Assembly (NCBI RefSeq): GCF_003664325.1
Contig: NZ_RCDA01000001.1
Location: 1,552,866-1,616,865 of the forward strand
Direction: 5' to 3'
Length of the DNA stretch: 64,000 bases
Origin: Alkalispirillum mobile
Lineage (GTDB): Bacteria; Pseudomonadota; Gammaproteobacteria; Nitrococcales; Halorhodospiraceae
Numbering within the stretch: position 1 is the first letter of the stretch; each line of letters opens with the position of its first letter. The translations under genes and the position numbers were made by a program. The notes beneath the pieces are model-generated. The model saw only the letters and a program-made list of their open reading frames with translations. It ran no database searches and had not been told where the DNA came from. Positions 42,257 to 51,400 of this stretch are shown piece by piece.

Positions 42257-43141
42257 ATGACCGATCACCTGCACCGCTTCATCTTTGAGCACGCCAGCAT
42301 CCGCGGCGAACTGGTCCAGCTGAGCGACAGTTACCAGGAAGTACTGCGCCGCCGCGAGATGCCCGAGGGCCTGGCCCGGCTCACCGGCGAGGCCATGGCC
42401 GCCGGCGCGCTGCTGGTGGCCACCCTCAAGTTCAAGGGCCAGCTCAGCCTGCAATTCCAGGGCGATGGCCCGGTCGGGCTGCTGCTCATCCAGGTGGGCA
42501 GTGACGGCGGCCTGCGCGCCACCGCCCGCTGGAACGAAGACACCCCCCTGCCCGGGCCAGGCGCCACCCTGGCGCAGTTCTTCGGCAAGGGCCACCTGGC
42601 CATCACCATCGAACCCAAGGACGAGGGTGAGCGCTACCAGGGCCTTGTGGGCCTGGGGGCCGGTAATCTGGCCGAGGCGGTGGAGGGCTACTTCCGCGAC
42701 TCCGAACAGCTGGCCACCCGCGTGTGGCTCACCAGCGACGACCACACCGCCGCCGGCATGCTCCTGCAGCGCCTCCCCGGCGAAGAGGGCGACCCGGACG
42801 CCTGGAACCGGGCTGGCCTGCTCACCGACACCCTCACCATGGAAGAACTGCGCGGCCTGGACACGGGCGAGATCCTGCGCCGGCTGTTCCACGAGGAGGA
42901 CCTGCGGCTGTTCGATCCCACCCCCTTCCGCTTCCACTGCAACTGCTCCCGGGAGCGGATCAGCAACATCCTGCTGTCCATGGGCGAGGGGGAAATTCGC
43001 TCGCTGCTGGAAGAGCAGGGTGTGATCGAGACCCACTGCCAGTTCTGCAATGCAGGCTACCGGTTCGACGCCGTGGACATCGAACACCTGTTCAGCGACA
43101 AACCCCACCACGGCCCACAGACGCCCCCGACCCAGCACTGA
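42257..43141 (+). CDS. hslO: Redox-regulated chaperone Hsp33 (HslO)
   Basis: Hsp33 is a cytoplasmic holdase activated by oxidation. The 294-aa protein has the C-terminal zinc redox switch with Cys228-x-Cys230 (FHCNCSRER) and Cys261-x2-Cys264 (HCQFCN). The N-terminal half includes LTGEAMAAGALLVATLKFKG, typical of the substrate-binding domain. It starts 7 bp after gatB, so it may be co-transcribed with gatCAB. Confidence 0.96.
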   Translation: MTDHLHRFIFEHASIRGELVQLSDSYQEVLRRREMPEGLARLTGEAMAAGALLVATLKFKGQLSLQFQGDGPVGLLLIQVGSDGGLRATARWNEDTPLPGPGATLAQFFGKGHLAITIEPKDEGERYQGLVGLGAGNLAEAVEGYFRDSEQLATRVWLTSDDHTAAGMLLQRLPGEEGDPDAWNRAGLLTDTLTMEELRGLDTGEILRRLFHEEDLRLFDPTPFRFHCNCSRERISNILLSMGEGEIRSLLEEQGVIETHCQFCNAGYRFDAVDIEHLFSDKPHHGPQTPPTQH

Positions 43142-43224
43142 CGCACCCACGAAGGCAGGACGGGGGGCTGCCACGGCGGCTTCGCCCCCTCGCGGCGCCG
43201 GTCGCCGTGAACTAGCATCCCCCT

Positions 43225-44541
43225 ATGAACTGCAAACGTCAGCCGCCCCCGGGCGCGCAGCACCTTGCCACCGATACTGCGGGTGACCTGCGCCTGTACC
43301 AGCACGTGTTCGCGCAGAACCCGGACGGCATGCTGATCATCGAGGGCCACCAGTTCGTGGTGTGCAACCAGGCGGCGGCCGATCTGCTCGGCTACGATGG
43401 TGCTGAGGCACTCCTGGGGCGCACCCCCGAGGCGCTCTCTCCCATCTGCCAGCCCGATGGGCACAGCTCCGCGAAACGGGCCCGCGAGGTGGTGGCGCGG
43501 GCCCGGGAGCACGGCTCACAGCGCTTCGAGTGGCAACACCTCAAGGCTAACGGCGACCCGATCTGGGTTGAGGTGCGGCTCACCACGCTGGACCGGGACG
43601 GCCCGCCGGCGATCCTGGTGGTCTGGCGGGACATCTCCCGGCGCAAGGCCCTGGAGGCGGAGGCGCGCGCCGCCCACGCCTCGCTGGAGGCCATCGTTGA
43701 CCACACCCCCGTGGGGCTGCTGTTCCTTGACGGTGAGCGCCGCATCCTGCACTGCAACCCCGCCTTCTTGCGCATGACCGGTTACCGGGAGGAGGAGGTG
43801 CTGGGCCGGACCACCGCCTTCCTGTACACCAGCCACGCCGTCTACGAGGCCACCGGCGAGGCGGTCTACCCGGTACTCCGCGAGGGCCACACATCCGAGA
43901 TCGAACGGGAATTCGTGCGGGCGAACGGCGAGGTGATCACTGTCTCGCTGCTGGGCCGCCCGCTGGACCCCGGGGCCCTGTCCCAGGGCTTCGTCTGGGT
44001 GGTGCAGGACATCAGCGAACGCAAGGCGCTGCAGGCGGCGCTGGAGCGCGAGGCCACCTTCGACCAGCTCACCGGTGCGCTGAATCGCCGCCGCACCGAG
44101 CAGGCCCTGAGCCGCGAGATGGAGCGCAGCAACCGCCACGGCACCGCGCTGTCCGTGGCCCTGTTGGACATCGACCATTTCAAGGCGGTCAACGACCGGT
44201 TCGGACACGCCGTGGGAGATGAGGTGCTCAGCGACCTGGTTCAACGCTGCATCGCCTCCCTGCGCGCCACCGACCTCATCGGGCGCTGGGGCGGGGAGGA
44301 GTTTCTCCTGGTTCTACCCGACACGGGACAGGACAGCGCCCTGCAGCTGGCCGAGCGGCTGCGCCAGCGCATCAGCGAGGGCCGCACCAGCACCGGCCAG
44401 CGCGTGACGGCCAGCTTCGGGGTCGCCGTATACCAGCCCGGGGAATCACTCGCGCCGTTGCTCAAACGGGCGGACGACGCCCTCTATCGGGCCAAGGACC
44501 GGGGCCGCAACCGCGTGGAGCATCAGCCCGCCGGGGGCTAA
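43225..44541 (+). CDS. PAS-PAS-GGDEF diguanylate cyclase
   Basis: This 438-aa protein has two PAS domains (about residues 24-140 and 152-270, each ending in a WRDIS/VQDIS PAC motif) and a C-terminal GGDEF domain (about 278-435). The active-site signature is GGEEF at 356-360, an active variant, and an inhibitory I-site RATD lies at 347-350. It should make cyclic di-GMP in response to a small-molecule or redox signal. No membrane segment is seen, so it is probably cytoplasmic. A PilZ receptor gene and an exopolysaccharide locus lie within 4 kb, a plausible functional link. Its stop overlaps the convergent galE end by four bases. Confidence 0.92.
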   Translation: MNCKRQPPPGAQHLATDTAGDLRLYQHVFAQNPDGMLIIEGHQFVVCNQAAADLLGYDGAEALLGRTPEALSPICQPDGHSSAKRAREVVARAREHGSQRFEWQHLKANGDPIWVEVRLTTLDRDGPPAILVVWRDISRRKALEAEARAAHASLEAIVDHTPVGLLFLDGERRILHCNPAFLRMTGYREEEVLGRTTAFLYTSHAVYEATGEAVYPVLREGHTSEIEREFVRANGEVITVSLLGRPLDPGALSQGFVWVVQDISERKALQAALEREATFDQLTGALNRRRTEQALSREMERSNRHGTALSVALLDIDHFKAVNDRFGHAVGDEVLSDLVQRCIASLRATDLIGRWGGEEFLLVLPDTGQDSALQLAERLRQRISEGRTSTGQRVTASFGVAVYQPGESLAPLLKRADDALYRAKDRGRNRVEHQPAGG

Positions 44542-45527
44542 CGAGCCAGGCGCCGGGGCAGCCCCTCCTCCTCCCAGGCCAGGGCGTGGCCAACTATCGT
44601 ATCCAGGTCCGCGTACCGGGGCCGCCAGTCCAGCGCCGCCAGCATCCGGCTGTTATCGGCAACCACCTCGCCGGGGTCTCCCGCCCGCCGCGCCCCGTAA
44701 CGCACCTGGAAGTCCCGCCCCGAGCACCGCTTGACCGCCTCGATCACCTCCAAAACGCTGTAACCGCGGCCATAACCGCAGTTGAGCACCCGGGACTCAC
44801 CCCCCTCTTCCAGGTGCGCCAGCGCCTGCACGTGCGCCCGCGCCAGATCCTCCACGTGGATGAAATCGCGCACGCAGGTGCCGTCCGGCGTGGAATAGTC
44901 GGTGCCGAAGACGGTGATGCCGTCCCGCTGGCCCACCGCCGCCTCGCACGCCACCTTGATGAGATGGGTAGCGTTGGCGGTGGCCTGACCCAGCTCACCG
45001 GAGGGGTCGGCCCCGGCCACGTTGAAGTAGCGCAGGCTCACGTATCGCAGATCGCTGGCCGCCCCCAGGTCCATGAGCATGCGCTCGGACATCATCTTGG
45101 AGGCCCCGTAGGGGTTGATCGGGGCCAACGGGGCCTCCTCGGAGACCGGCATCTGCTCCGGCATGCCGTAGACCGCGGCGGTGGAGGAGAACACGAAGTG
45201 CTCCACCCCCGCCTCGGCGCACGCCTGCAGCAGGCGCCAGGTGTTGAGGGTGTTATTGGCATAGTAGCGCAGCGGGTCGCACACCGACTCCGGCACCACG
45301 GTGTACGCTGCGAAGTGGAGCACCGCATCGAACCGGTTCCGGTTGAGGGTCTCCGCCAACAGGGCGTGATCGGCCAGATCGCCCCGCACCAGGGGCGCGT
45401 CGCCCACCGCCCATGCAAACCCGGTACTAAGGTTGTCATACACCACCACCTGGTGGCCGGCAGCCGTCAGGTGTCGAACGGTATGACTGCCGATATAACC
45501 GGCCCCTCCGGTGACCATTACTCTCAT
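44538..45527 (-). CDS. galE: UDP-glucose 4-epimerase GalE
   Basis: GalE interconverts UDP-glucose and UDP-galactose. The 329-aa protein has the NAD-binding GGAGYIG (residues 7-13), the YDNLS segment, and the catalytic pair Tyr140/Lys144 in NPYGASK. TPDGTCVRDFIHVEDLA and RRAGDPGEVVAD are GalE-specific. AGGAGTGGC precedes the ATG at 45527. Located beside the exopolysaccharide locus, it probably supplies UDP-galactose for surface polymer synthesis. Confidence 0.94.
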   Translation of the reverse strand: MRVMVTGGAGYIGSHTVRHLTAAGHQVVVYDNLSTGFAWAVGDAPLVRGDLADHALLAETLNRNRFDAVLHFAAYTVVPESVCDPLRYYANNTLNTWRLLQACAEAGVEHFVFSSTAAVYGMPEQMPVSEEAPLAPINPYGASKMMSERMLMDLGAASDLRYVSLRYFNVAGADPSGELGQATANATHLIKVACEAAVGQRDGITVFGTDYSTPDGTCVRDFIHVEDLARAHVQALAHLEEGGESRVLNCGYGRGYSVLEVIEAVKRCSGRDFQVRYGARRAGDPGEVVADNSRMLAALDWRPRYADLDTIVGHALAWEEEGLPRRLAR

Positions 45528-45547
45528 TGCCACTCCTGGCTTGCGCC

Positions 45548-46291
45548 TCAATCTCTCCGCAACCAGCGGTACCAGAACAACCCCAGGTACTCGTGCGCCG
45601 CAAGCCAGCTCCTGTACACCGCACTGGCCTGTGGCCGCAGCATGCCCCAGGACCAGCTCCTGTCCCGCGGAACAAAGGCCCCGGTGGGGGCCGGCAACAC
45701 GGTCACGCCGGCCTGCTCGAAGGACCAGGTGGCCCGGGGCATGTGATGGGCATGGGTAACCAGGGCCACGCGCTCCAGCTCCATTCGGCGCAAGAGCTCC
45801 GCGGTGCGCTGTGCATTCCCCCACGTATCGCGGGACTCGCTCTCTGTCAGTATGGGGCGAACCCCGAGATCCGCCAGCACCTCGGCCATCCAGCGCGCCT
45901 CGGGTTCGCGCCCCGGAGCCGCCCCGCCACTGGCGATCACCGGCAACCCGGTCTGCCCATGCAGGTAGCCGGCGTAACGCAGACGGACCAACGCCAGATC
46001 ACTCACCGTCTCGCCACCGAACTCATCGGCGCCGCTGCGGTACCCCGCACCCAGCACCACGATGGCCTGCGCGTCGCGCAACTCTGATGGCTGCACCGGT
46101 GGGTAGTCGGCCTGCAGGCCGTGCATCAGCGCATAGCTCACCGGCGGCAGCGCCAGGGCATACGACAGCAACAGGCCCAGCGCCAACAGCAATCGGCCCG
46201 CACGCCAGCGCAGCGTCAGCAGGCCCAGCAGTGCCAGCATCAGCGGGCCGCTGGGGGGTAACAGCCAGCTGGCGAGATCCCGCAATATCAT
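45548..46291 (-). CDS. YdcF/ElyC-family DUF218 membrane protein
   Basis: The 247-aa protein has two N-terminal membrane segments (residues about 12-55) followed by a DUF218 domain with AIVVLGAGYR, LPVIASGGAAPG, TESESRDTWGNA and VALVTHAHHMPRA. This is the ElyC/SanA-like arrangement, implicated in envelope integrity and undecaprenyl-phosphate metabolism. It lies 20 bp upstream of galE on the same strand. The precise reaction is not established for the family. Confidence 0.85.
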   Translation of the reverse strand: MILRDLASWLLPPSGPLMLALLGLLTLRWRAGRLLLALGLLLSYALALPPVSYALMHGLQADYPPVQPSELRDAQAIVVLGAGYRSGADEFGGETVSDLALVRLRYAGYLHGQTGLPVIASGGAAPGREPEARWMAEVLADLGVRPILTESESRDTWGNAQRTAELLRRMELERVALVTHAHHMPRATWSFEQAGVTVLPAPTGAFVPRDRSWSWGMLRPQASAVYRSWLAAHEYLGLFWYRWLRRD

Positions 46292-46324
46292 TCTGCCGCG
46301 GGGGCAGCCATGAGCTGAGGGGGG

Positions 46325-46957
46325 TTATTGGGCATGTTCGCGCGGCAACTGGGTCACCCGGGGCTCCCATGGCAGTTGCGACTCGAAGGCAAGCCCCGCG
46401 CGGTCCAGCCGGGTCCGCACCACCGCGGCCAGCTTCATGCCATAACCCGGGATCCGCACCGACACCCGGTCCCCCGGTTTTAGCCCGGCTTTGGGCTCCA
46501 GCCCGGCTCCACCCCGCGAGAGGTCGAGCATCGCGCACTCGGTGTGCTGCCCCCGGGCCCAGACGCTGACCTTATAACCCTGCCTGACCCTGCGGTTACG
46601 TCTGCGGTCGACCCAGTAGGCCGGGGTGTCGTTCTGATGCGCCGACTTGACGTCCGCGAAATCGCCAAGCGGCTGTTCCGCCAGCCACTTCTCCGCCGCC
46701 TGGCGGTGCCGGGCATCGCCGGAGTTGGCGTATATATGCGCCTGGGCCGCGCCGTTGACCGCCGGCTGCCCCAGCCCACGAATCAGTGCCGCCACCAGTT
46801 CCGGTGAAACCTCGCGAAACGTGCCCTCGTTGCCCACCTCCTTGTAGAGACGCGCGTGAATCTCATCGAGCAGCTGCAGGCGGTCCGGCCAGTTCAACCC
46901 TTTGAGGGCGCCCAACCACTCCGCGCGGTATTCATTGACCAGCTTGTTGATATCCAT
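46325..46957 (-). CDS. PilZ-domain cyclic di-GMP-binding protein
   Basis: The 210-aa protein has a helical N-terminal region (about 1-115) of no recognised family and a C-terminal PilZ domain (about 117-200). The c-di-GMP motifs are present: an arginine-rich RRRNRR at 118-123 and DLSRGGAGL at 145-153 (the D/NxSxxG motif). It probably reads c-di-GMP made by the nearby GGDEF protein or by others and may control exopolysaccharide output. It heads a short minus-strand group with the DUF218 gene and galE. Confidence 0.88.
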   Translation of the reverse strand: MDINKLVNEYRAEWLGALKGLNWPDRLQLLDEIHARLYKEVGNEGTFREVSPELVAALIRGLGQPAVNGAAQAHIYANSGDARHRQAAEKWLAEQPLGDFADVKSAHQNDTPAYWVDRRRNRRVRQGYKVSVWARGQHTECAMLDLSRGGAGLEPKAGLKPGDRVSVRIPGYGMKLAAVVRTRLDRAGLAFESQLPWEPRVTQLPREHAQ

Positions 46958-47119
46958 ACTTCAGGGCTCCCGGTTCGCCCGCCAAACACGGCCCGGAAAC
47001 ACCGGGCACGACAGCCAAATGACGCCTCATTAACGGTTTGGTCTCAGAATGAAGGTGTAGCACAACGCGGGAGCAGTGCAGGAGCGTGATGCATTCGACA
47101 GACACAAAATTTTCGCGGG

Positions 47120-47199
47120 TTCCGGTGGAAGCTGGGCCAGCCTGTGCTTCACTTTGGATACCGGGAGCACAAATTCCGGTGAATACATTCCGTGCTTCA
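47120..47199 (+). promoter_or_regulatory. Paired direct repeats and weak sigma-54-like site upstream of the EPS locus
   Basis: The 273-bp gap before the export lipoprotein contains two copies of a bipartite repeat: TTCCGGTG (47120-47127) with GTGCTTCA (47144-47151), and TTCCGGTG (47174-47181) with GTGCTTCA (47192-47199). Spacers are 16 and 10 bases. Within the first copy, TGGGCCA-N4-GTGC (47133-47147) keeps the GG-N10-GC geometry of a sigma-54 promoter but matches the rest poorly. The arrangement suggests regulator binding sites at the EPS promoter. Confidence 0.45.
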
Positions 47200-47230
47200 G
47201 AGAACGTTTAAAGACCTAAGGAGAAAGGGC

Positions 47231-47857
47231 ATGTCTGAAATGGGGCGTTCCGGCTACTGGCGTGGCCTCTGGGTGCTGATGTTGAGCGGCCTGCTGGCAG
47301 CCTGCGCCGGCACCCACCCGGACGCGCCCGAGCGCGCCGAGGAACGGTTGATCGACGAGTACATCATCGGACCCGGCGACACCCTCTCGGTGAACGTCTG
47401 GCGCAACCCGGAGTTGTCCATTTCCGTGCCTGTCCGCCCGGACGGCAAAATCACCACCCCCCTGGTGGAGGACGTGCAGGCCAGCGGCATCACCCCCACC
47501 AGCCTGGCACGGACCATGGAAGAGCACCTTGGGGAGTACATCAGGGACCCGGTGGTCACCGTGGTGGTGACCAGCTTCGCCGGCCCCTATGACCGGCAGG
47601 TACGGGTCATCGGGCAGGCCGCGGAGCCCCAGGCCCTGCAGTACCGGGAGAACATGTCCGTACTGGACGTCATGATCGCCGTGGGCGGCATCACGGACTT
47701 CGCGGCCGGCAACCGGGCGGTGATTATCCGGGATGAAGACGGGGAGCGTAAGCAGTATCGCGTGCGCCTGGACGACCTGATCAACGGTGGCGATATCTCG
47801 GCCAACGTGGACATTCTGCCGGGCGACACCCTGATCATACCGGAACGCTTCTTCTGA
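47231..47857 (+). CDS. Polysaccharide export outer-membrane lipoprotein (Wza/EpsE-like)
   Basis: This periplasmic/outer-membrane export protein (208 aa) has a lipoprotein signal with lipobox LLAACAG (Cys25). It is followed by the poly-export domain DEYIIGPGDTLSVNVWRNPELS and a SLBB-type segment (RVIGQAAEPQALQYRENMSVLDVM). Its short length fits the EpsE-like lipoproteins of PEP-CTERM-associated EPS loci rather than full-size Wza. AAGGAG lies seven bases before the ATG. It is the first gene of the EPS/Prs locus. Confidence 0.9.
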   Translation: MSEMGRSGYWRGLWVLMLSGLLAACAGTHPDAPERAEERLIDEYIIGPGDTLSVNVWRNPELSISVPVRPDGKITTPLVEDVQASGITPTSLARTMEEHLGEYIRDPVVTVVVTSFAGPYDRQVRVIGQAAEPQALQYRENMSVLDVMIAVGGITDFAAGNRAVIIRDEDGERKQYRVRLDDLINGGDISANVDILPGDTLIIPERFF

Positions 47858-47897
47858 TTGAGCCCAATCGTTAACGCCACTGCGAGGACCAGCAACT

Positions 47898-49294
47898 GTG
47901 CGCATCTTTGGCCACCATGTGCCCCGTAAGGTGCTGCTGCTCGCCGGCCTGGAGGGCGTAATCATCTACGCCTGCCTGGCCCTCGCCCTCATCATCCAGG
48001 CGGGTGGTGAAATGGGCGGGGGCATGGCGGGGGCGGAGTTGCTGGCAACCGCCCTCGTGGCGCTGCTGGGCCTGAGCCTGCTGGGCCTCTACGAACCGGA
48101 TCAACTGGTCGCGGTGCAGAGCTGGCACCTGGTCGTGCTGCGCATTGTGCTCGGGCTTTTCCTGGCGCTCTGCCTGGTATTGCTCTATAGCCTGATCGCG
48201 CCGGCAACGGCGCTACACAACGGCGTGCTTTCCGGGGGGCTCGCGCTGGCCTCTCTCAGCCTGGTAGCCGAGCGCACCTTCTACCGCAGCATGGCCGCCA
48301 ATGAGGCATTCAAGCATCGCCTGCTGGTTATCGGCACCGGCACCCGAGCGGCAGCCGTGGAGCACGTCCACCCGGACAAGCGCCCGGAGGAGCTTCCCTA
48401 CAAGGTAATCGCCTACGTGGCACCGCCCCGGGAACAGCACACCGACGTGCCCACCGATCGGGTGGTGCAGTTGCGGGAACACGAGACACTGCTCGACCTG
48501 GTCCGGCGCCACAACGCCAATGAACTGGTGGTGGCAGTGCGTGACCGGCGGGGCAAGCTGCCTATCCGAGAGCTGCTCGATTGCAAACTGCACGGCGTGC
48601 CCATCACTGATGTCTCCACGTTCTTCGAGCGGGAGCGCCAGCAGCTGCGCCTGGACTCGCTCAACACCAGTTGGTTGGTCTTCGGCAGCGGCTTTCGCCA
48701 GGACCGCTTCCGCAACGTGGTCAAGCGCTGCTTCGACCTGGCGGCCAGTTCCGTACTGTTGCTCCTCACCCTGCCGATCATGCTGGTGACAGCCCTGGCC
48801 ATCCGGCTGGACAGCCCCGGCCCTGTCTTTTACCGACAGGTCCGCATGGGCGTGGCAACGAGCCGTTCGAGATCTATAAATTCCGCAGCATGCGCCAGGA
48901 CGCGGAACAGGATGGCGTGGCGCGCTGGGCGCAGGGCGACGACGACCGCATCACCCGTGTCGGTCGGATCATCCGCAAGCTGCGAATCGACGAACTGCCG
49001 CAGGTCATCAATGTCTTCAAGGGCGAGATGTCCTTCGTGGGGCCCCGCCCGGAACGGCCCTTCTTCGTGGACCAGCTGAGCGAGCAGATCCCCTATTTCA
49101 CCGCCCGGCACAGCATCCGTCCCGGCATTACCGGCTGGGCGCAGGTGCGTTACGCCTACGGTGCCTCGGTGCAAGATGCAAAAGAGAAGCTGCAGTACGA
49201 CCTGTACTACGTGAAGAACCATACCCTGTTCCTGGACATCGTCATCCTGCTGGAAACGGTAAAGGTCGTCCTGTTCGGGCGGGGTGCCCGGTAG
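47898..49294 (+). pseudogene. EPS polyprenyl-phosphate sugar transferase (EpsB-like), frameshifted
   Basis: Two overlapping frames together encode one sugar transferase of about 465 aa. The first (GTG at 47898) covers four to five N-terminal membrane segments, a Rossmann-like middle and the start of the bacterial transferase domain up to SPGPVFYRQVRMG. The second resumes exactly there with EPFEIYKFRSMRQDAEQ, then VGPRPERPFF and GITGWAQVRY, ending at 49294. The break lies at about 48847-48853; one extra base there restores a continuous family-like sequence. The intact enzyme would load the first sugar phosphate on undecaprenyl phosphate. The lesion may be a real mutation or a sequencing error. 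The upstream frame alone terminates at 49079. Confidence 0.85.
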
Positions 49295-49316
49295 GGCAAC
49301 AACTGCCTTGTCCACC

Positions 49317-51374
49317 ATGACTGCGCTCAGTTACCTGACCGCCGCGCTCGCCTTCCTGATCCTGGCCGGACTGACGCTGCTGCGCTGGCGCGACCGCCCC
49401 ACGGGCTTCTGGATTGTCGCTGCCGCGCTGGCATCGACGCTTTGGGCCGGGGTGCTGGCCTTTCAGGCCCAGGCGCACGGCGACCACGCGGTGCTGGGCG
49501 GCGGCGTGCTGGAACTGCTGCGCAACGCCGCCTGGTTTCTGGTCCTGCTGGTGTTGCTGGCGACCAGTGCCGGGCTGCAGCGGCCACTGCCCGACTCCAT
49601 CCGCCGCTGGGCCGCGGCCATCGCCCTGTTCCTGTTGGTGGTCTTCGCGCCCCTGGCCTGGCCGGGCCTGGCCGCCTGGCAGAGTGTTGCCATGCTGGCA
49701 ATGGCCATCTTTGGCCTGGTGCTGGTGGAGCAGGTCTTCCGCAACACCCCACCCCAGCGCCGCTGGGAGATCAAACCCCTGTGCCTGGGCCTGGGCGGAC
49801 TCTTTGTTTTCGACCTCTTCCTGTTCGGCGACCTGGTCCTGTTCCGCACGCTGGAGAGCCCGTCGTGGCAGGCCCGCGGCCTGGTGAATGCCCTCGTTGT
49901 CCCGCTGCTGGCCCTGTCGCTCGCCCGGGGCCTGCCGCACCGCGAGGGCCCGACCGTATCCCGCCACCTGCTGTTTCACACCGCTGCCCTGGTCGGGGCC
50001 GGGGTCTACCTGCTGGCGGTGGCCAGCGCCGGCTACCTGCTTAGCCACTTTGGTGGCGACCTGGGCGCGGTGCTGCAGGTGACCCTGCTGTTCGGCGCCG
50101 CCCTGCTGCTTGCCCTGGTGCTGTTCTCCGGGAGCTTCCGGGCCCGCCTGCGGGTGCTGCTGAGCAAGCACTTCTTCAGCTATAAGTACGACTACCGGCA
50201 GGAGTGGCTGCGCTTTACCGGCACCCTGTCCACAGAGGACGAGGACATGCCGTTCAGGCAGCGGGCCATTCAGGCGATCGGCGAGATGGTGGACAGCCCG
50301 GGTGGGCTGCTCTGGGCGCGCAGCGACGACGGCACCTACCGCCTGGAGGGCGTGCTTAACCTGGGCGCCCCCGAGTACCCGCCCGAAGAGCCGGACGGGG
50401 CATTGGTCACCTTTCTGGCCCGCAGCGGCTGGGTGATCGACGTGGACGAATACCGGAACCACGCCGACCGGTACCGGGACACGGTCCTCCCCGACTGGCT
50501 GGTAGACACCCCACGCCACTGGCTGGTGATCCCCCTGCTCAAGGGTGACGACCTGGAGGGGTTCGTGGTGCTAGGCCGCCCCCGGGCGAGCCGGCGGATC
50601 GACTGGGAGGACCGCGACCTGCTGAAGACCGCCGGCCGCCAACTGGCCGTCTACGTGGCCCTGGTGCAGACCAACGAGGCGCTGCTGGAGGCCCGCCAGT
50701 TCGAAACATTTCACCGGCTGGCCGCCTTTCTGGTCCATGACCTGAAGAACGTCTCGGCCCAGCTGTCACTGGTCTGCTCCAACGCGGAGCGCCACAAGGA
50801 CAACCCCGAGTTCGTGGCGGACGCCTTTCGCACCATCGGCAACGCGCGGGACCGGCTGGACCGCACCCAGGCCCAGTTGCGCAAGGCCCAGCCACGCCCC
50901 GAGGCGCCGCTACAGCCGGTGGCCCTACGCCCGCTGCTTACCGAGGTAATAGCCCGCAGCGCCGACCGCCAGCCCGAGCCTACGCTGGGGCGGATCGAGA
51001 ACGAGGCGCAGGTACTCGGTGACCGGGAGGGGCTGATCAACGTGCTCCTCCACCTGGTCCGCAACGCCCAAGAGGCCACGGACGCAGACGGCTGGGTCCG
51101 GGTCGACCTGTACAAGGACGGCCCATGGGCCATTATTACAGTGGCGGACAATGGTTGCGGCATCAGCGAGGCCTTCATGCAGCACCAGCTCTTCCGCCCA
51201 TTCCAGACCACCAAGGGCAATGCCGGCATGGGCATCGGCGTGTACGAGGCCCGCGAGCAGGTCGTGGGCATGGGCGGCCGGGTGGATGTCGAGAGCGAAG
51301 CCGGCCGCGGCACTGTTTTCAAGATCAAACTGCCGCTGCGCGCGACCGGTGCGGCGGCGGTGCAGGCCTCGTGA
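49317..51374 (+). CDS. prsK: PEP-CTERM system sensor histidine kinase PrsK
   Basis: PrsK is a membrane sensor kinase of PEP-CTERM/exosortase loci. Using the ATG at 49317, the 685-aa protein has about eight to nine membrane helices (residues 5-275), a GAF domain (about 300-450) and a kinase core with His474 in FLVHDLKN. The ATP-binding domain follows with NVLLHLVRNAQEAT, VADNGCGIS and GNAGMGIGVYEAREQ. A GTG at 49284, overlapping the preceding gene, is the alternative start. It precedes its partner prsR by 26 bp. The signal sensed is unknown. Confidence 0.92.
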   Translation: MTALSYLTAALAFLILAGLTLLRWRDRPTGFWIVAAALASTLWAGVLAFQAQAHGDHAVLGGGVLELLRNAAWFLVLLVLLATSAGLQRPLPDSIRRWAAAIALFLLVVFAPLAWPGLAAWQSVAMLAMAIFGLVLVEQVFRNTPPQRRWEIKPLCLGLGGLFVFDLFLFGDLVLFRTLESPSWQARGLVNALVVPLLALSLARGLPHREGPTVSRHLLFHTAALVGAGVYLLAVASAGYLLSHFGGDLGAVLQVTLLFGAALLLALVLFSGSFRARLRVLLSKHFFSYKYDYRQEWLRFTGTLSTEDEDMPFRQRAIQAIGEMVDSPGGLLWARSDDGTYRLEGVLNLGAPEYPPEEPDGALVTFLARSGWVIDVDEYRNHADRYRDTVLPDWLVDTPRHWLVIPLLKGDDLEGFVVLGRPRASRRIDWEDRDLLKTAGRQLAVYVALVQTNEALLEARQFETFHRLAAFLVHDLKNVSAQLSLVCSNAERHKDNPEFVADAFRTIGNARDRLDRTQAQLRKAQPRPEAPLQPVALRPLLTEVIARSADRQPEPTLGRIENEAQVLGDREGLINVLLHLVRNAQEATDADGWVRVDLYKDGPWAIITVADNGCGISEAFMQHQLFRPFQTTKGNAGMGIGVYEAREQVVGMGGRVDVESEAGRGTVFKIKLPLRATGAAAVQAS

Positions 51375-51400
51375 GGCCTGGACATTACAGGGAGGATTCA

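Noticed and set aside
48840-48860. Programmed -1 ribosomal frameshift in the sugar transferase
   Set aside because: The shift direction would fit, but no X-XXY-YYZ slippery heptamer or downstream pseudoknot is evident, and the family is not known to use recoding. A deletion or sequencing error is simpler.
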